Origin: Acidimicrobiia bacterium
GTDB lineage: Bacteria > Actinomycetota > Acidimicrobiia > Acidimicrobiales > Aldehydirespiratoraceae
Direction: 5' to 3'
NCBI GenBank assembly: GCA_022828135.1
Contig: JAJEJB010000034.1
Coordinates: forward strand, 1-60,551
DNA length: 60,551 nucleotides
Positions 27,614-36,283 of the stretch are shown piece after piece. The position numbers were made by a program, and so were the translations under genes. Position 1 is the first letter of the stretch; every line of letters starts with the position of its first letter. The notes below the pieces were generated by a model that saw nothing but the letters and a program-made list of their open reading frames with translations, did no database searches and was not told where the DNA came from.

Positions 27614-27745
27614 TCAGTCCCTCGGGTATCGCTTGTAGGTGACCTTCTGGAGGTAGCCGGCGATGGTCGCCACGATCGAGACGATGCCGGCCACGGCAAG
27701 CGGGACCGCGATCCAGAAGTGCCATACAACACCAGCGAAGGTCAT
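27614..27745 (-). CDS. Small membrane protein, 43 residues
   Basis: Starts at ATG 27745 overlapping the stop of the anti-sigma gene (ATGA). One or two hydrophobic helices (VVWHFWIAVPLAVAG and IVSIVATIAGYL), then a basic tail KVTYKRYPRD. Tight coupling on both sides supports translation. Function unknown; may anchor or assist the metalloprotease. Confidence 0.6.
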   Translation of the reverse strand: MTFAGVVWHFWIAVPLAVAGIVSIVATIAGYLQKVTYKRYPRD

Positions 27746-27978
27746 GGGTCCGCAGTGTAGATGGCTTGCAGGACGCGTACTCGCAGCGATTCCGGCACGG
27801 GCTCCTCGCAGCAGCAACGAGCCACCACCAGGCGGACCTGGGCCTCGAAGTGGAACGCGTCGGCGCAGGAAGGACAGCACTCGAGGTGCGCGGAGATAGC
27901 AGTGCGGACCGCAACGGTCGCCTCGCCGTCGAGGTATAGGTGAAGGTCTCGGCAAGCGTCGTCGCAGTTGCAGGCCAC
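27742..27978 (-). CDS. rsrA: Zinc-binding anti-sigma factor, RsrA type
   Basis: 78 residues. ZAS motif with Cys9, His31, Cys35 and Cys38 (HLECCPSC), as in RsrA/mycothiol-system anti-sigma factors that release SigR/SigH under thiol oxidation. Extra Cys cluster VARCCCEE near 55. Located 3 bp after the sigma factor gene. Confidence 0.88.
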   Translation of the reverse strand: MACNCDDACRDLHLYLDGEATVAVRTAISAHLECCPSCADAFHFEAQVRLVVARCCCEEPVPESLRVRVLQAIYTADP

Positions 27979-27981
27979 GGG

Positions 27982-28575
27982 TCAACTCCTGTCGTCCGGA
28001 CCGGCCTCCGGCTGCTCGGCGAGGAGCCGGTAGCGGGCGGCGAAGTCGTACAACCTCTTGTGGAGCTGTTTTCTTCCCCGATGGAGGCGGCTCATCACTG
28101 TGCCGATGGGGACATCGAGGATCTCCGCGATCTCGGAGTAGGAGAAGCCCTCCACATCGGCGAGCAGCACGGGTAGGCGGTAGTAGTCGGGCAGGTCCTC
28201 GACGGCCTGCTTCACCTCGTGCTCGGTGAACAGCTCGGCCAGTTCGTCCTCCACGCTGCGGCCGAGCCGTGCGGCTGTGTCACCGCCGAGGCGGCGGTAC
28301 AAATAGAGGTGCTCCACATCGCCCAGGTCGGTCTCGGCGGGTCGCCGCTGGCGGCGCCGGTACTCACTGATGTAGGCGTTGGTGAGGATGCGGTACATCC
28401 ACGCCTTCAGATTGGTTCCCGCCGTGAAGGTGCCGTAGGACCGGTAGGCCCGCAGGTAGGTCTCCGACACCAGGTCTTCGGCGTCGGCCGGGTTGCGGGT
28501 CAGCCGCATCGCCGCCGAGTACAACGACGGCATCAGCGGCAGGGCGTCGTCCGCGAAGGTTGCCTGGTCGGCCAC
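27982..28575 (-). CDS. sigR: ECF sigma factor, SigR/SigH type
   Basis: 197 residues. Region 2 ([29 protein letters not shown] in outline, with [19 protein letters not shown]) and region 4 ([26 protein letters not shown]). Directs oxidative-stress transcription with RsrA as its partner. Complete. Downstream genes to 26461 are tightly packed and may be co-transcribed. Confidence 0.92.
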   Translation of the reverse strand: MADQATFADDALPLMPSLYSAAMRLTRNPADAEDLVSETYLRAYRSYGTFTAGTNLKAWMYRILTNAYISEYRRRQRRPAETDLGDVEHLYLYRRLGGDTAARLGRSVEDELAELFTEHEVKQAVEDLPDYYRLPVLLADVEGFSYSEIAEILDVPIGTVMSRLHRGRKQLHKRLYDFAARYRLLAEQPEAGPDDRS

Positions 28576-28605
28576 TAGCCGCCTCTTTGAGAACGATGGT
28601 GAGGG

Positions 28606-28678
28606 AGCCCGAAAGGGGATTTGAACCCCTGACCTACGCTTTACGAGAGCGTCGCTCTACCGACTGAGCTATTCGGGC
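28606..28678 (-). tRNA. tRNA-Thr(CGT)
   Basis: Cloverleaf on the minus strand: acceptor GCCCGAA/TTCGGGC, D arm GCTC...GAGC, anticodon stem ACGCT/AGCGT around loop CTCGTAA (anticodon CGT), T arm around TTCAAAT. CCA is not encoded. Confidence 0.93.
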
Positions 28679-28730
28679 CTGCGCGCCGACGGTCAGAGCC
28701 GCCCAGCGCCCGCTCAGGGTATCGCCCAGA

Positions 28731-28768
28731 GGCCTGAGCGGCCCGTGAGCGCAGCGAACAAGAGCGGG
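28731..28768 (-). repeat. Dispersed repeat, copy 2
   Basis: Same repeat as at 16178-16220, inverted. It lies between tRNA-Thr and the 3' end of holB (stop at 28772). Confidence 0.8.
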
Positions 28769-28771
28769 AAG

Positions 28772-29899
28772 TCAGGCCGTGCGAGGAAGGTCCAGGAGCA
28801 GGGCTTGGAGGGCCAGGGCCTCGTTCGGAGAGCGGATCAGGCTCTCAGCGGTGGCCCGCAAGCGGTCCACCGCCCGCATGGCCGCAGCGGCCCGCCGGCT
28901 CGCGGGCGCTCCGTCGTCGGGTATCGAGGTGATCTCATCGCGGTATCGGGCGCCGAGAGTGGCCAGTCCGAAACGGATCTCGTCGGTGCGGAACTGGCGA
29001 TGCTCGCGTTTGTGCTGCGCTTCGATGACACTGCGGCCCGAGCACCGCACACCGAAGTGCTCCTCGCGCTGCTCCAGGGCGACGATCTCCGCTCTGTGGC
29101 GCTCGGTGAGGGCTCCACCGGCCTCGTCGATCATGGCTCGAAGTTCGGCGACCAGCAGCGCGACGGCGGCCCCGGTTCCGTCGAGGCGGTCCGGCACCCT
29201 CCACCATGCCTCGCGCCGGGCCGCCACCCGCTCGTCGGTGGCCAGGACCCTGGCCCGATGGAGGTTGCCCGCAGCCGCGGCCGCCACCAGCGGGGCCTGG
29301 TCGGCCGCGACCAGACCCTCCGACACCAGCACGCGGGCGATCTCGGGGTCTGGAACCGGACCGAAGTCGACTCTCGTGCAGCGCGACGCGATGGTGACGT
29401 GCTCGGGCAGCACCTGCTCGGCCAGCAGCACCCACACCACCGGGCCGGCCGGCTCTTCGACCGGTTTGAGCAGGGCGGCGGCCGCGGCCGGCGTGGCGCT
29501 GTGGAAACGATCGACGACCAGCACCTTGCGGGGGCCCTCCACCGGCGTGCGGCTGGCCTCGACGATGAGTTGGGACACCTCCTCCTCGCGGCGCAGGCTC
29601 TGGCCGGCAGGGCTGAGCACGAAGACGTCGGGGTGCTCCTGGCGGGCGGCCAGACGGCGATGTCTGGCGGACCGCGCCGGATCGGAGCCCGTCCGCTGAT
29701 CCGCGGCCGCGATCAGCTCCCCCGCGAAGGAGGCGGCCGCGGCCCGCTTGCCGGAACCACGGGGGCCCACGAGCAGGTACGCGTGGACCGGCGACGCCAC
29801 CGCCGCGGTCAAGGCAGCCACCGCCTGCGGCTGGCCCACCACCGCCGACCACGGGTCGGCGGATGCTGTCTCGGCGTCGGCATCGAGAAGGGTCATCAC
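28772..29899 (-). CDS. holB: DNA polymerase III delta' subunit
   Basis: 375 residues. AAA+ clamp-loader subunit: VGQPQAVAALTAAV, P-loop-like GPRGSGKRAAA (Arg where Ser/Thr is usual, as expected for a subunit without ATPase activity), ALLKPVEEP and SRCTRV sensor region. Start GTG 29899 overlaps the tmk stop; ATG 29896 is an alternative. Confidence 0.9.
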   Translation of the reverse strand: MMTLLDADAETASADPWSAVVGQPQAVAALTAAVASPVHAYLLVGPRGSGKRAAAASFAGELIAAADQRTGSDPARSARHRRLAARQEHPDVFVLSPAGQSLRREEEVSQLIVEASRTPVEGPRKVLVVDRFHSATPAAAAALLKPVEEPAGPVVWVLLAEQVLPEHVTIASRCTRVDFGPVPDPEIARVLVSEGLVAADQAPLVAAAAAGNLHRARVLATDERVAARREAWWRVPDRLDGTGAAVALLVAELRAMIDEAGGALTERHRAEIVALEQREEHFGVRCSGRSVIEAQHKREHRQFRTDEIRFGLATLGARYRDEITSIPDDGAPASRRAAAAMRAVDRLRATAESLIRSPNEALALQALLLDLPRTA

Positions 29900-30501
29900 A
29901 TGCCATCGAGACGTTCTTGCACCGTGATCATCACCCGGGCGGCCACGTCATCCACCGAGCCGTCAGCGTCGACCACCGCCCAGTGGGCCGGATCGGCCTC
30001 GGCCATGGTCAGATAGCCGGCCCGGACCCGATCGAGGAAGCCGTCACCGGTTCCCTCGAAGCGGTCGAGTGACGATCCCAGCCGCCGAGACGCCAATTCG
30101 AGGGGGATGTCCAGAAGCAGGTTCAAGTCGGGTTCGATCCCTCCGGTGGCGAAGCGCATCATCGTCTGCAACTCGGCAAGATCGAGACCGCGCCCGTAGC
30201 CCTGGTAGGCGAGCGTTGACGCGGTGAAGCGGTCGGTGACTACGTGCTGGCCGGCTCGCAGCGCGGGACCGACGATCTCGGCCACATGCTGGGCCTTGTC
30301 CGCGATTATCAGCAGCGCCTCGGTACGGTCGTCGAGGGCGTCATTGTCCGGATCGAGCAGCATCCGCCGGACTAATGCGCCCACGCCGGTTGCGCCGAAC
30401 TGGAAGGTGAACACCGCACCGAGAGACTCGGCCAGCATCTGGGCCTGGGTGGACTTTCCCGATGCGTCCACCCCCTCCACCGCGATGAGCCGGCCGGTCA
30501 C
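29896..30501 (-). CDS. tmk: Thymidylate kinase
   Basis: 201 residues from GTG 30501 overlapping the MFS stop by GTGA. P-loop EGVDASGKST, DRFTASTLAYQGYGRGLD, and LLLDIPLELASRRL. Phosphorylates dTMP to dTDP. Coupled to holB downstream, a common pair. Confidence 0.94.
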   Translation of the reverse strand: MTGRLIAVEGVDASGKSTQAQMLAESLGAVFTFQFGATGVGALVRRMLLDPDNDALDDRTEALLIIADKAQHVAEIVGPALRAGQHVVTDRFTASTLAYQGYGRGLDLAELQTMMRFATGGIEPDLNLLLDIPLELASRRLGSSLDRFEGTGDGFLDRVRAGYLTMAEADPAHWAVVDADGSVDDVAARVMITVQERLDGM

Positions 30502-31958
30502 TGCGCCGACGCCTCGCTCTCGGACGCCTCGCTCTCGGACGACACTCCGCCCTGCTCGCGAGCGCCGGATCGCAGGCTCAATGTGGCCAGGGCACCGGCG
30601 ACAACGATGATCACCCCAGCGATCCACATCGTGAGGCGCGATCCGGGCAACTCGACCACCGCGTCCAGCACCGTGACCTCCTGGTCCCACCAGAGGTCCG
30701 AAAGGCCGTCGAGCAGGTCGGCCAGCACGCCACCGACGGCAAGCGCGATCAGCGCGCACAGCCGCACCAGCACCAGCAGCGCTGCGAACACCCGGCCCCG
30801 GATCTCGTTGTCGACGTTCTCGTGCAGCAGCGTGAACCCGAGCACATACGAGGGACCGGCCAGCATCCCGAGCAGCACCACCAGTGGGATCATCAGTGAC
30901 AGCCGGTCCACCGACGCAGCGGCCAGCAGTACCACACCCGCGCCGATGAGCGCCGACGTGAACCCGCGGAGCCGGTTGATGCGGTTCTGCAGCGCAGCAG
31001 CCGAGGCCACGCCCACCGCCATGCCCACTCCGAGCGCAAACAGCACGGCATGGAAGTCGGCCTCTCGCCCGACGATCACCTCGTCGACGAACCGGGCGCC
31101 CAGAACCACCACCATCCCCGCGCCCATCACCGCCGTGGCCAACCCCACGTTCACCGACCGCACGATGCGGTTCCTCCCCACCAGGCGCCAACCTTCCCGG
31201 AGTTCGCGGATGGCGCCGCCGAGGTCGAGACTCCCCCGCTCTGTCGCCTGACGCTCGTTGCGGGAGCGCACCGGGATGGCGATGCGCCAGATGATCAGGG
31301 CGGTCACGAGGAATGTCAGCGCGTCCACATAGAACGCCAACCCCTCCTCGTTGAGCCGCAGGTTCGTCACCCATCCCTCGTCAGGCACCGCCTCCGCCGC
31401 CTTGGCCAGCAGCGCGGCCGCCCCCGCAGCCACCGGGAACATGCCGTAGGCCGCGGTCACGTTGAGCGAATTGGCCGCAGTGAGCTTGCCCCGAGGCACG
31501 AGGTTGGGGACCGTCGCCTCCTTGGCGGGCTGCCACATCATCGTCAGCAGCTCGAGCAGGAAGCTGGCCACTACCAGGCCGACGATGGTGTCGACGAACG
31601 GCAGCGTCACCAGGACCAGCGCCCGACCCACGTCGCAGGCCACCATCACCCGTTTGCGGTTCAGCCGATCGACGATCACGCCCGCCGCGGTGGCCAGGAA
31701 GAAGCCCGGCGCAACTCGGGCGGCCAGCACCAATGCAATGGAGGTGCCCTTGGACCCTTCGGGGGCGAGCTGGTCGGCCAATGCGATGGTGGCGAACAGA
31801 CCGAGCCAGTCGCCGGTGGCCGACACTACTTGGGCGATCCAGAGCCTGAAGAAGTCCCGCGTGCCGAAGATCCGCTCCAGGCGCCCCGACGGTCGGGCTG
31901 CCTCGAAGGCCTCGTCGAGCCGGATGCCGGCCGAAGAGCGCGGCGCAGCGTCATCCAC
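30498..31958 (-). CDS. Major facilitator superfamily transporter
   Basis: 486 residues, about 12 membrane segments, MFS_3 (enterobactin exporter/DHA3-like) type: FFRLWIAQVVSATGDWLGLF at the start and DRLNRKRVMVACDVGRAL between helices 2 and 3. The C-terminus ends in a short tandem repeat (SESEASESEAS) caused by a 14-bp DNA duplication. Substrate unknown. Located upstream of tmk in the same run. Confidence 0.85.
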   Translation of the reverse strand: MDDAAPRSSAGIRLDEAFEAARPSGRLERIFGTRDFFRLWIAQVVSATGDWLGLFATIALADQLAPEGSKGTSIALVLAARVAPGFFLATAAGVIVDRLNRKRVMVACDVGRALVLVTLPFVDTIVGLVVASFLLELLTMMWQPAKEATVPNLVPRGKLTAANSLNVTAAYGMFPVAAGAAALLAKAAEAVPDEGWVTNLRLNEEGLAFYVDALTFLVTALIIWRIAIPVRSRNERQATERGSLDLGGAIRELREGWRLVGRNRIVRSVNVGLATAVMGAGMVVVLGARFVDEVIVGREADFHAVLFALGVGMAVGVASAAALQNRINRLRGFTSALIGAGVVLLAAASVDRLSLMIPLVVLLGMLAGPSYVLGFTLLHENVDNEIRGRVFAALLVLVRLCALIALAVGGVLADLLDGLSDLWWDQEVTVLDAVVELPGSRLTMWIAGVIIVVAGALATLSLRSGAREQGGVSSESEASESEASAQ

Positions 31959-32007
31959 GACAAACGAGACTAGGCGGGCAGCCTGCCGGCGGCTTGCGGC
32001 CGCGCAT

Positions 32008-32045
32008 CCCGCTCCTGTTCGCTGCGCTCACGGGCCGCTCGGGCC
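32008..32045 (+). repeat. Dispersed repeat, copy 3
   Basis: Copy of the 16178 repeat with one C for T change. It lies just after the topA stop (32052, minus strand), between topA and the start of the MFS gene. Confidence 0.8.
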
Positions 32046-32051
32046 CTGGGA

Positions 32052-34685
32052 TCAGTTGCGCTTGCCGGTCGACCTCCGGCGGGCGGGGCGTTTCTTGGCC
32101 GGACCCTTGGCCCGCCGATCCGCCAGCAACTCGCAGGCCCGCTCCAGGGTGACCCCCTCGACGGTGTCGCCGGACCGCAGTGAGGCGTTGGTCTCGCCGT
32201 CGGTGACGTAGTGGCCGTAGCGGCCGTCCTTGACCACAACGGCCCGGCCCGTGTCGGGATCCTCCCCCAGTTCCCGCAGCGGTGCGGCCGCGGCGGCCCG
32301 ACCCCGGCTCTTCGGCTGGGCCAGCAGCTCAAGGCACTCGTCGAGGGTCACCGTGAACAGCTTGTCCTCGCTGGGCAGGCTGCGACTGTCGGAGCCCTTG
32401 CGCACGAACGGCCCGTAGCGGCCGTTCTGGACGGTGATCTCCACCCCGTCGGCGGGGTCGGCGCCGACGGTGCGGGGCAGCGACAGCAGCTGCAGCGCAT
32501 CCTCCAGCGTGACCGTCTCCAAGGCCATGGTCTTGAACAGCGAGGCGAACTTCGGCTTGTCGGGCACCTCTTCACCCAGTCCAAGCTGGACGTAGGGTCC
32601 GTAACGGCCCGTCTTGGCGACCACGGTGAGCCCGGTGGCGGGATCGGTGCCGAGCACTCGCTCGTCGCGGCCGGCGGCCAGCAGCTCCAACGCCCGCTCG
32701 ACGGTGAGCTCGTCGGGAGCGGTGCCGTCGGGCACGGAGGCAGAGTCATCGCCCCTCTGCACGGTCGGGCCGTAGCGCCCCACGCGAACCTGCAACTCGA
32801 CGCCGTCAGCATCGGTGCCCAGCGGGATCGAGTTCACCAACCGGGCGTCGATGTCACTGAGGCGGCTGGAGACCTTCTCCTTGAGGCCGGGATCGTCGTC
32901 CCCGCCGAAGTAGAAGCGGTGAAGCCACGGAACCTGCTCCTCCACTCCGGTTGCGATCCGGTCGAGATCGTCCTCCATCTCGGCGGTGAAGGCGTAGTCG
33001 ACCAGCCTCGGGAAGTGGCGCTCCAGCAGATTGACCACCGAGAACGCGGTGAACGACGGAACTAGCGCCGAGCCCTTCTTCCACACGTACCCGCGGTCGA
33101 TGATGGTGCCCATGATCGACGAATAAGTCGACGGCCGACCCACACCGAGCTGCTCCAGGCGCCGCACCAACGAGGCCTCGGTGTAGCGAGCCGGAGGCTG
33201 GGTGTAGTGCCCGGACGCCTCCAGAGCGCGGCAGTCCGCGCCGTCTCCCTCGTTCAGCGGCGGCAGGCGAAGCTCGGCGTCAGCGTCGCTCGCGTCTCCG
33301 GCATCGGTCCCCTCGGTGTACACCTCGCGGAAGCCCAGATGGGTTATCACCGTGCCGCTGGCCGCGAACTCGGCGTCGCGGCCGGAGGCGCTTCTCGTGC
33401 CGACGCGCAGCTGCACCGTCTCACCGGTGCAGTCGGTCATCTGGCTGGCCAGCGTCCGCTTCCACACCAGCTCGTAGAGCCGGGCCTCGGGCCGGGGCAG
33501 CTGACCGGTCACCGTCCTGGGATCGGTGAAGGTGTCGCCCGCGGGCCGGATGGCCTCATGCGCCTCCTGAGCGTTTTTCACCTTGCTGGCATACGCCCGC
33601 GGCTCCGGCGGCAGCACGCTCGAGCCGTAGCGCCTCTCCACCTCGGAGCGGGCCGCAGCCACCGCGCCGGCGGAAAGCGACGTGCTGTCGGTGCGCATGT
33701 AGGTGATGTAGCCCTTCTCGTACAGCGACTGTGCGGTGCGCATGGCCACCGCGGAGGTCATGCCCAGTTTCCGGGCCGCCTCCTGCTGCAGTGTCGACGT
33801 GATGAAGGGCGCGGCCGGCCGCCGCCGGTAGGGCTTGGAGGTGCGGGCCCGAACTGCGAAGGCCGCGTCCTGAAGATCCGAGACCAGCGAGATGGCCGCT
33901 GCCTCATCGAGCACGGTGACATCGCCCCGGGTCGGTTGGCCGTCGGAGCCGAAGTCGCGAGCTGCGGCGATACGGGAGCCGTCGAGTTGGACGAGATCGG
34001 CGGTGAACTCAAGCCCGTTGCCGTTGCCGTTGCCGCCGGCACCATCCGCCGGGGCGAACGTGCCGGTGAGCCCCCAGAAACCGGCGCTGACGAAGTCCAT
34101 CCGCTCCCGCTCGCGCTCTACCACGATGCGCACCGCGACGCTCTGCACCCGCCCGGCCGACAGCTGCGGCATGACCTTCTTCCACAGCACTGGCGACACC
34201 TCGTAGCCGTAGAGCCGGTCGAGCATCCGGCGGGCCTCCTGGGCGTCCACCAGACGACGGTCCAACTCCCGGGGCGCGGCGACCGCGGCGGAGATCGCGG
34301 TCCGGGTGATCTCGTGGAAGACCATGCGCTTCACCGGGACTCGCGGACTTAGAACCTCCATCAGATGCCAGGCGATGGCCTCGCCTTCCCGGTCCTCGTC
34401 GGTGGCCAGATAGAGCTCATCCGCGTCGGCCAGGAGGTCCTTGAGCTTGCGGACCTGCTGGCGCTTGTCGCTGTTGACCACGTACAACGGCTTGAACTCG
34501 TTGTCGACATCGATCCCCAGGCGGGCCCACGGCTCCGACTTGTAGGCCTTGGGAACCTCGGCCGCCCGGCTGGGCAGATCGCGGATGTGGCCGATGGACG
34601 ACTCCACGACGTAGCCCGCGCCCAGATAGCCGGAGATCGTCTTCGCCTTGGCGGGTGACTCGACGATTACTAGGGCGTTGGCCAT
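32052..34685 (-). CDS. topA: DNA topoisomerase I
   Basis: 877 residues. TOPRIM domain at the N-terminus (ALVIVESPAKAKTI, ATDEDREGEAIAWHL), catalytic Tyr in the GYITYMRTDST segment. C-terminal region carries four repeats of the GRYGPYV type without Cys zinc fingers, then a basic tail (KKRPARRRSTGKRN), as in actinobacteria. Relaxes negative supercoils. Confidence 0.97.
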   Translation of the reverse strand: MANALVIVESPAKAKTISGYLGAGYVVESSIGHIRDLPSRAAEVPKAYKSEPWARLGIDVDNEFKPLYVVNSDKRQQVRKLKDLLADADELYLATDEDREGEAIAWHLMEVLSPRVPVKRMVFHEITRTAISAAVAAPRELDRRLVDAQEARRMLDRLYGYEVSPVLWKKVMPQLSAGRVQSVAVRIVVERERERMDFVSAGFWGLTGTFAPADGAGGNGNGNGLEFTADLVQLDGSRIAAARDFGSDGQPTRGDVTVLDEAAAISLVSDLQDAAFAVRARTSKPYRRRPAAPFITSTLQQEAARKLGMTSAVAMRTAQSLYEKGYITYMRTDSTSLSAGAVAAARSEVERRYGSSVLPPEPRAYASKVKNAQEAHEAIRPAGDTFTDPRTVTGQLPRPEARLYELVWKRTLASQMTDCTGETVQLRVGTRSASGRDAEFAASGTVITHLGFREVYTEGTDAGDASDADAELRLPPLNEGDGADCRALEASGHYTQPPARYTEASLVRRLEQLGVGRPSTYSSIMGTIIDRGYVWKKGSALVPSFTAFSVVNLLERHFPRLVDYAFTAEMEDDLDRIATGVEEQVPWLHRFYFGGDDDPGLKEKVSSRLSDIDARLVNSIPLGTDADGVELQVRVGRYGPTVQRGDDSASVPDGTAPDELTVERALELLAAGRDERVLGTDPATGLTVVAKTGRYGPYVQLGLGEEVPDKPKFASLFKTMALETVTLEDALQLLSLPRTVGADPADGVEITVQNGRYGPFVRKGSDSRSLPSEDKLFTVTLDECLELLAQPKSRGRAAAAAPLRELGEDPDTGRAVVVKDGRYGHYVTDGETNASLRSGDTVEGVTLERACELLADRRAKGPAKKRPARRRSTGKRN

Positions 34686-34804
34686 GGAGATCGAACCGAT
34701 CCGACGGGCGGGTGCCCGTCAACTGATGGGGACTCGGACAGGATAAGCAACGTCTTGGGCAGGTTGAGGCAGGGTCTGCGAACTCCCCGGCGCTTGCCGG
34801 GTGT

Positions 34805-36166
34805 TCAGGCTCCCGGCGCCGGCTCGTCCGCTGATCGAGAGAAGCGGAGGATAGTGGCGCCGACCAGCGCCGCAACGGTCGACGCCACGAGGATGCCGAT
34901 CTTCGCCTGGTCGGTGACCAGTTGCTGTTCGAAGGCCAGATTGGTGATGAACAGCGACACGGTGAAGCCGATGCCGGCCACCCCTCCGATGCCGAGCATC
35001 TGAGTCCAGGTGGCTCCCCGCGGCAGTTCACACAGGCCCGTGCGCACAGCCAGCCACGAGAACGCGGTGACCCCCACCAGCTTGCCGACCACCAGGCCCA
35101 GCACGATGCCGATGGTGACCGGTGACCGCACCGCGTCGCCCAGCGACCCCCCGGACAGCTCGACGCCCGCGTTGGCCAGCGCGAAGACGGGGACAATGAA
35201 GAAACTCGTCCAAGGATGGAGGAAGTCGGCCAGCCGGTCGGCCACCGACACTCGCTCGCGGACCTCGAAGACAACCTGCCGGGCCAGCCTCACGCTGACG
35301 GCGCCGTCCGAGAACGACTGCTGCAGCAGCAGGCTGGACCTCGCCTCGCTCACCAGCGGGCGGGCCGGCGCGAACATGCCCATGACAACCCCGGCGATGG
35401 TGGCGTGGACCCCCGACTCGAAGAGCGTCAGCCAGAACGCCGCCCCGACCACGAGATACACCGGGGTGTACCAGACCCGTATCAGGCGCATCACGAACAG
35501 CAGGAGCACGATGCCGCCCGAAAGTGCCAGCCAGCCGAGCGAGATCTCATCCGTGTAGAAGACGGCTATGACGAGGATCGCTCCGATGTCGTCGACGATC
35601 GCCAGGGTGAGTAGGAATATCTTCAGCGAGCTGGGCACATGGCGTCCCAGCAGCGCAACCACGCCCAGCGCGAAGGCGATGTCGGTCGCCATCGGGATTC
35701 CCCAGCCGGCTGAGCCCTCCCCGCCGGTGTTGAACGCGGCGTAGAGCACGGCGGGCACCGCCATGCCGCCCACCGCCGCGATCAACGGCAGGGCCACCGC
35801 GCCCGGTCGCCGCAGCTCGCCCATGACGAGCTCGCGCTTGATCTCGAGGCCGACGACGAAGAAGAACACCACCATCAACGCGTCGTTGACCCACTCCCCC
35901 AGCTGCTCGTCGAGCACCAGCAGTTCGCCGAACTCCAAACGGGTATGGCTGTCCAGCAAGGTGTGATAGGAGTCCTGCCAGGGCGAGTTGGCCCAGACCA
36001 GCGCCACGGCGGTGGCCACGAGCATGACGATGCCGCCCCCCGCCTGGAAGTGGAAGAAGCGAAGCATCGGCATGGCGATCCGGTGGGCCAACCGGCGGTC
36101 ATCGTCGATCTCCGGCAGAGCGGACGGTTCCAGCGAGGGTGCGTCGTCTTCCGGATCTGACGCCAT
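34805..36166 (-). CDS. nhaA: Na+/H+ antiporter NhaA
   Basis: 453 residues from ATG 36166. FHFQAGGGIVMLVATAVALVWANSPW-type start, VGLEIKRELVMGEL, ATDIAFALGVVALLG and the paired Asp in TLAIVDDIGAILVIAVF. Exports Na+ for H+. Divergent from the mrp operon, another Na+/H+ system, so the two together suggest salt or pH stress handling. Confidence 0.95.
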   Translation of the reverse strand: MASDPEDDAPSLEPSALPEIDDDRRLAHRIAMPMLRFFHFQAGGGIVMLVATAVALVWANSPWQDSYHTLLDSHTRLEFGELLVLDEQLGEWVNDALMVVFFFVVGLEIKRELVMGELRRPGAVALPLIAAVGGMAVPAVLYAAFNTGGEGSAGWGIPMATDIAFALGVVALLGRHVPSSLKIFLLTLAIVDDIGAILVIAVFYTDEISLGWLALSGGIVLLLFVMRLIRVWYTPVYLVVGAAFWLTLFESGVHATIAGVVMGMFAPARPLVSEARSSLLLQQSFSDGAVSVRLARQVVFEVRERVSVADRLADFLHPWTSFFIVPVFALANAGVELSGGSLGDAVRSPVTIGIVLGLVVGKLVGVTAFSWLAVRTGLCELPRGATWTQMLGIGGVAGIGFTVSLFITNLAFEQQLVTDQAKIGILVASTVAALVGATILRFSRSADEPAPGA

Positions 36167-36283
36167 CGGTTCATCATTGCAGCCCCGTCGAACCTGTTTG
36201 TGCACCCAACCACCCGTCGGCCTCTGCCACAGGCTCCATGCCCGACACCTAAAATGTCTCATGCTCACGGCTGAGGCGCGCCC

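Noticed and set aside
30504..30540. Tandem repeat at the end of the MFS gene as a mobile or regulatory repeat
   Set aside because: It is a simple in-frame duplication encoding SESEASESEAS within the C-terminal tail.
32008..32045. Dispersed repeat as an intrinsic terminator of topA
   Set aside because: It has no strong stem followed by a T tract, and copies occur both before gene starts and after gene ends.
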